Below are positions 13,782-15,637 of a stretch of 15,637 nucleotides of DNA, piece after piece. Source of the stretch: JBFGFG01 sp041627475. GTDB lineage: Bacteria > Actinomycetota > Nitriliruptoria > Nitriliruptorales > Nitriliruptoraceae. The first letter of the stretch is position 1. The number at the start of each line of letters is the position of its first letter. The stretch is taken from assembly GCA_041627475.1 (NCBI GenBank), contig JBFKQZ010000046.1, positions 1 to 15,637 on the forward strand, read 5' to 3'. The notes beneath the pieces were generated by a model. It was not told the DNA's origin. It did no database searches and was given only the letters and a program-made list of their open reading frames with translations. The position numbers and the translations under genes were made by a program.

Positions 13782-15029
13782 TCACTCCTCCTCGTCGTCG
13801 TCGACACCGGCACGGTCCGGGTCCGCCCCCGCGCTGACGCGCGGCAGCGCGAGGGCCGCGGGCACCCCGAGCGCGCCGATGCCCGCGAGCACGACGAGCG
13901 CCACGTCCGGACCGAGCGTCGCGAGGGCGCCCGTGACGCCGCCGACGACCAGGAGCAGCACCGCCATCAGCGTGTTCGACACCGCGACGTAGTCGGTCCG
14001 CTCGTTGCCCTCGCCGAGGTCGACGACGTAGGTCTTGCGGCCGACGCGAGCCGCGGTGTGGACCAGCGCCAGCGCGAAGTACGTGCCCACGTAGAAGGAG
14101 GCGCCGCCGAGGACCGCGCCACGCTCCAGCAGGAGGAACGCGACCACCACGGCGCTCGCGGCACCCGCCGCCCCGGCGATCAGCGCTCGGCTGGAGCGGT
14201 CGGCGACGCTGCCCCACAGGCGGCCGCCGACGAGGCCCGCCACACCGGCAGCGACGACGAAGGGGCCGACGCCGGCGATGCTGTCGCCGGTGGCCGACTG
14301 GGCCAGGGAGATGACGTAGGGCGGGGTGAGGGCCGACACGAGCAGCAGCGTCCGGGCCAGGACGAACCGGCGGAAGTCCGCGTCGTCACGCAGCAGCGCC
14401 AGTCCGTCGGTGATGGCCGAGGTGTCGACCTCCTCGTCGTGCTCGCCGGCTGGTTCGTCGACGCGGGAGAACGGGACCATCGCCAGCAGCCACATGCTCG
14501 CGGCGCCCCCGAGCAGTGCCGCGAACGCCCACGTGGGGGCGTTCGCACCGAGGGCACGGAGTCCCAGCCCGACCGTGATCGCCACGAGGCCCGAGGCGGT
14601 CGTGGCCGTGCCGGTGACCCGCCCGCGGCTGCCCTTGTCGACGGTGCGGCCGAGGACGTCCTTCGTCGTCAGCGACGTCAGGGAACGGAACCCGGCGAAG
14701 ACGACCAGGGCCGCCAGCACCGCGATCCCGGCGGCGGTGCCCTCGAGCGTGAGCGCGGCCACGGCGATCCCGGCGACCGCCACGGCCTGGCCGGCGGCGC
14801 CGAGCAGCCAGACCGGGGAGCGGCGCGGGCGGCTGCGCACCCACGGCAGCAGCGCGGTCTGCGGCAGCATCGAGCCCGCCTCGCGCACCGGCACGAGCAG
14901 GCCCAGCAGCACGGTCGGCGCCCCGAGGGCCCCGAGGAGCCACGGCAGGACCGTCTTGACGTCCACCACGCGGTCACCGAGCTTGGTCACCGTCAGGGCG
15001 GCGACGATGCGCCTGCCGTCGGCATCCAC
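13782..15029 (-). CDS. Major facilitator superfamily transporter
   Basis: This 415-residue membrane protein has about twelve hydrophobic segments in two halves, joined by a charged loop near residues 205-230 (FSRVDEPAGEHDEEVDTS). MFS-like short loops are present, for example LLPWVRSRPRRSPVWLLG after the second helix and RLWGSVADRSSRALIAG in the second half. The substrate is unknown. The C-terminus is very acidic (GVDDDEEE). The frame is open to TTG 15068, but GTG 15029 is preceded by GAGGAG at six bases. A -10-like TAGGGT (15057-15052) lies between the two candidate starts, which makes the longer forms unlikely. It is upstream of the epimerase on the same strand, but 50 bases and a separate promoter divide them. 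Confidence 0.85.
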   Translation of the reverse strand: MDADGRRIVAALTVTKLGDRVVDVKTVLPWLLGALGAPTVLLGLLVPVREAGSMLPQTALLPWVRSRPRRSPVWLLGAAGQAVAVAGIAVAALTLEGTAAGIAVLAALVVFAGFRSLTSLTTKDVLGRTVDKGSRGRVTGTATTASGLVAITVGLGLRALGANAPTWAFAALLGGAASMWLLAMVPFSRVDEPAGEHDEEVDTSAITDGLALLRDDADFRRFVLARTLLLVSALTPPYVISLAQSATGDSIAGVGPFVVAAGVAGLVGGRLWGSVADRSSRALIAGAAGAASAVVVAFLLLERGAVLGGASFYVGTYFALALVHTAARVGRKTYVVDLGEGNERTDYVAVSNTLMAVLLLVVGGVTGALATLGPDVALVVLAGIGALGVPAALALPRVSAGADPDRAGVDDDEEE

Positions 15030-15051
15030 GTCGGTCTCCTCGTCGGTCCGG

Positions 15052-15057
15052 ACCCTA
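15052..15057 (-). promoter_or_regulatory. Candidate -10 element for the MFS transporter gene
   Basis: TAGGGT on the minus strand is of the same TAGSGT type as elsewhere in the window. It lies 22 bases upstream of the preferred GTG 15029. No clear -35 is seen. Confidence 0.35.
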
Positions 15058-15114
15058 CGTGCCACCAACCGGACGGACGATCGGCCGCCGTGTCCTGCGG
15101 TCCGGGGCGTGTCG

Positions 15115-15120
15115 TACCGT
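15115..15120 (+). promoter_or_regulatory. Candidate -10 element for the small membrane protein gene
   Basis: TACCGT fits the TANNNT pattern and lies 26 bases before GTG 15147. No clear -35 is seen. Confidence 0.3.
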
Positions 15121-15146
15121 CAGGGGCCCCGAGACGTGCAGGACCC

Positions 15147-15542
15147 GTGGCCGAGACGACCGCCCCCGAGGCGCCCGCCGAGCAGCAGCTCGGCGAGCTG
15201 TCGCGTGCGGACCGGCTGGCCCGTCGCATCCTGCGCATCGAGGACGAGGCCCCCGGCGCGCTCTTCCCGATGCGGGGGTCCCTTGTGCTGTCGGCCGTGC
15301 GCTGCCTCATCACCTACGTCGCGATCCCCCTGCTCGTCCCGGTCTTCGGCTGGCTGACGCCCGTCGCCGCACCGGTGTCGCTGCTGCTGACCGTCGTCGC
15401 TGGTGCGATGGCGATCACGAGCCTCCGCCGGGTCTGGGCGGCGCACTGGGACGGCCGCTGGGGCTACACCGCCTTCGCCGTGGCGGTGCTCGCGGCCCTG
15501 GCCGGCCTGCTCGTGTACGACCTGAGGGTGCTGCTCGGCTGA
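15147..15542 (+). CDS. Small conserved-looking membrane protein of unknown function
   Basis: This 131-residue protein has a charged cytoplasmic-type N-terminus (SRADRLARRILRIEDEAPGALFP in two overlapping parts, residues about 20-42) and three hydrophobic segments: around LITYVAIPLLVPVFGWL, VSLLLTVVAGAMAITSL and FAVAVLAALAGLLVYDL. A polar loop with RRVWAAHWDGRWGY separates the last two. I do not recognise a named family. GTG 15147 is chosen because AGGA lies three bases upstream and the frame further back is a shadow of the MFS gene. The spacing is short, so the start is uncertain. It is divergent from the MFS gene, with 117 bases between the starts. Confidence 0.7.
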   Translation: MAETTAPEAPAEQQLGELSRADRLARRILRIEDEAPGALFPMRGSLVLSAVRCLITYVAIPLLVPVFGWLTPVAAPVSLLLTVVAGAMAITSLRRVWAAHWDGRWGYTAFAVAVLAALAGLLVYDLRVLLG

Positions 15543-15544
15543 CC

Positions 15545-15550
15545 TAGGGT
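15545..15550 (+). promoter_or_regulatory. Candidate -10 element for the last, truncated gene
   Basis: TAGGGT lies 30 bases before GTG 15581, just past the stop codon of the small membrane protein. It is of the same TAGSGT type as the other candidates. Confidence 0.35.
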
Positions 15551-15580
15551 CGTGGCGTCGCCGACCCCCAGGACCGCACC

Positions 15581-15637
15581 GTGCGTCGTCCCCTGCCCGA
15601 GCTGAGTGCACGCCTGCAGGACCACACGTCGACCATC
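15581..15637 (+). CDS. Start of a gene cut by the window end; possibly a class I/II aminotransferase
   Basis: Nineteen codons are present, beginning GTG and encoding MRRPLPELSARLQDHTSTI. AGGA lies seven bases upstream and a TAGGGT -10-like site 30 bases upstream, so the start is well supported although the gene runs off the window. The pattern LSARL followed by a short loop and TTI/STI resembles the N-terminus of PLP-dependent aminotransferases of the DapC/YbdL-like group (LSxRLxxxxTTIF). The assignment rests on very few residues. Confidence 0.45.
   Translation, partial: MRRPLPELSARLQDHTSTI

Noticed and set aside
13773..15146. Long plus-strand extension of the small membrane protein frame.
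   Set aside because: It is the shadow of the MFS transporter gene and is low-complexity in composition.
15529..15547. A possible fourth iron box before the last gene (GGCTGACCTAG half-site).
   Set aside because: Only 12 of 19 positions match the consensus, the left half is absent and it lacks the shared GGTAAGG core; most of it is coding sequence of the membrane protein.

Overview
The window is very GC-rich DNA with strong G/C bias at third codon positions, frequent GTG starts, tight ATGA/GTGA/TGATG gene couplings and DtxR/IdeR-type iron boxes. This fits a high-GC Actinomycetota chromosome; the family or genus cannot be fixed from the window. No rRNA, tRNA, CRISPR, insertion sequence or phage gene is visible, and gene density is near complete.

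Layout. (1) 113-1807: a RidA-family gene and a secreted LVIVD-like beta-propeller gene, both on the minus strand. (2) 1928-3936: lysS (class II lysyl-tRNA synthetase) followed by a GNAT acetyltransferase with a 4-base overlap, plus strand. (3) 3940-4293: a thioredoxin-like [2Fe-2S] ferredoxin, minus strand. (4) 4416-9647: a four-gene minus-strand operon encoding a ferric-iron ABC transporter (lipoprotein binding protein, two-domain permease, ATPase) whose last gene encodes a GT-C-like polytopic membrane protein. (5) 9779-11155: a divergent plus-strand FAD oxidoreductase of the protoporphyrinogen-oxidase/UDP-galactopyranose-mutase-like type. (6) 11162-13731: a minus-strand pair, NAD-dependent sugar epimerase then a membrane flippase/GT2 glycosyltransferase fusion. 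(7) 13782-15029: an MFS transporter, minus strand. (8) 15147 to the end: a small three-helix membrane protein and the first 19 codons of a probable aminotransferase.

The main observation is regulatory. Three near-palindromic sites share the 14-base core GGTAAGGSTNACCT and resemble the actinobacterial DtxR/IdeR/DmdR iron box. They sit upstream of the ferredoxin gene (4334-4352), between the iron transporter operon and the FAD enzyme (9689-9707), and at the promoter of the epimerase/glycosyltransferase pair (13742-13760). The window therefore looks like a local iron regulon that joins Fe(III) import and an Fe-S protein to a set of envelope-glycan enzymes: epimerase, polyprenol-sugar-synthase-like GT2 with a flippase-like domain, a GT-C-like membrane enzyme and a UGM-like flavoenzyme. 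Iron transport under DtxR control is expected; an iron-controlled glycan assembly set next to it is the unusual part. The glycan interpretation is inference from families and gene order.
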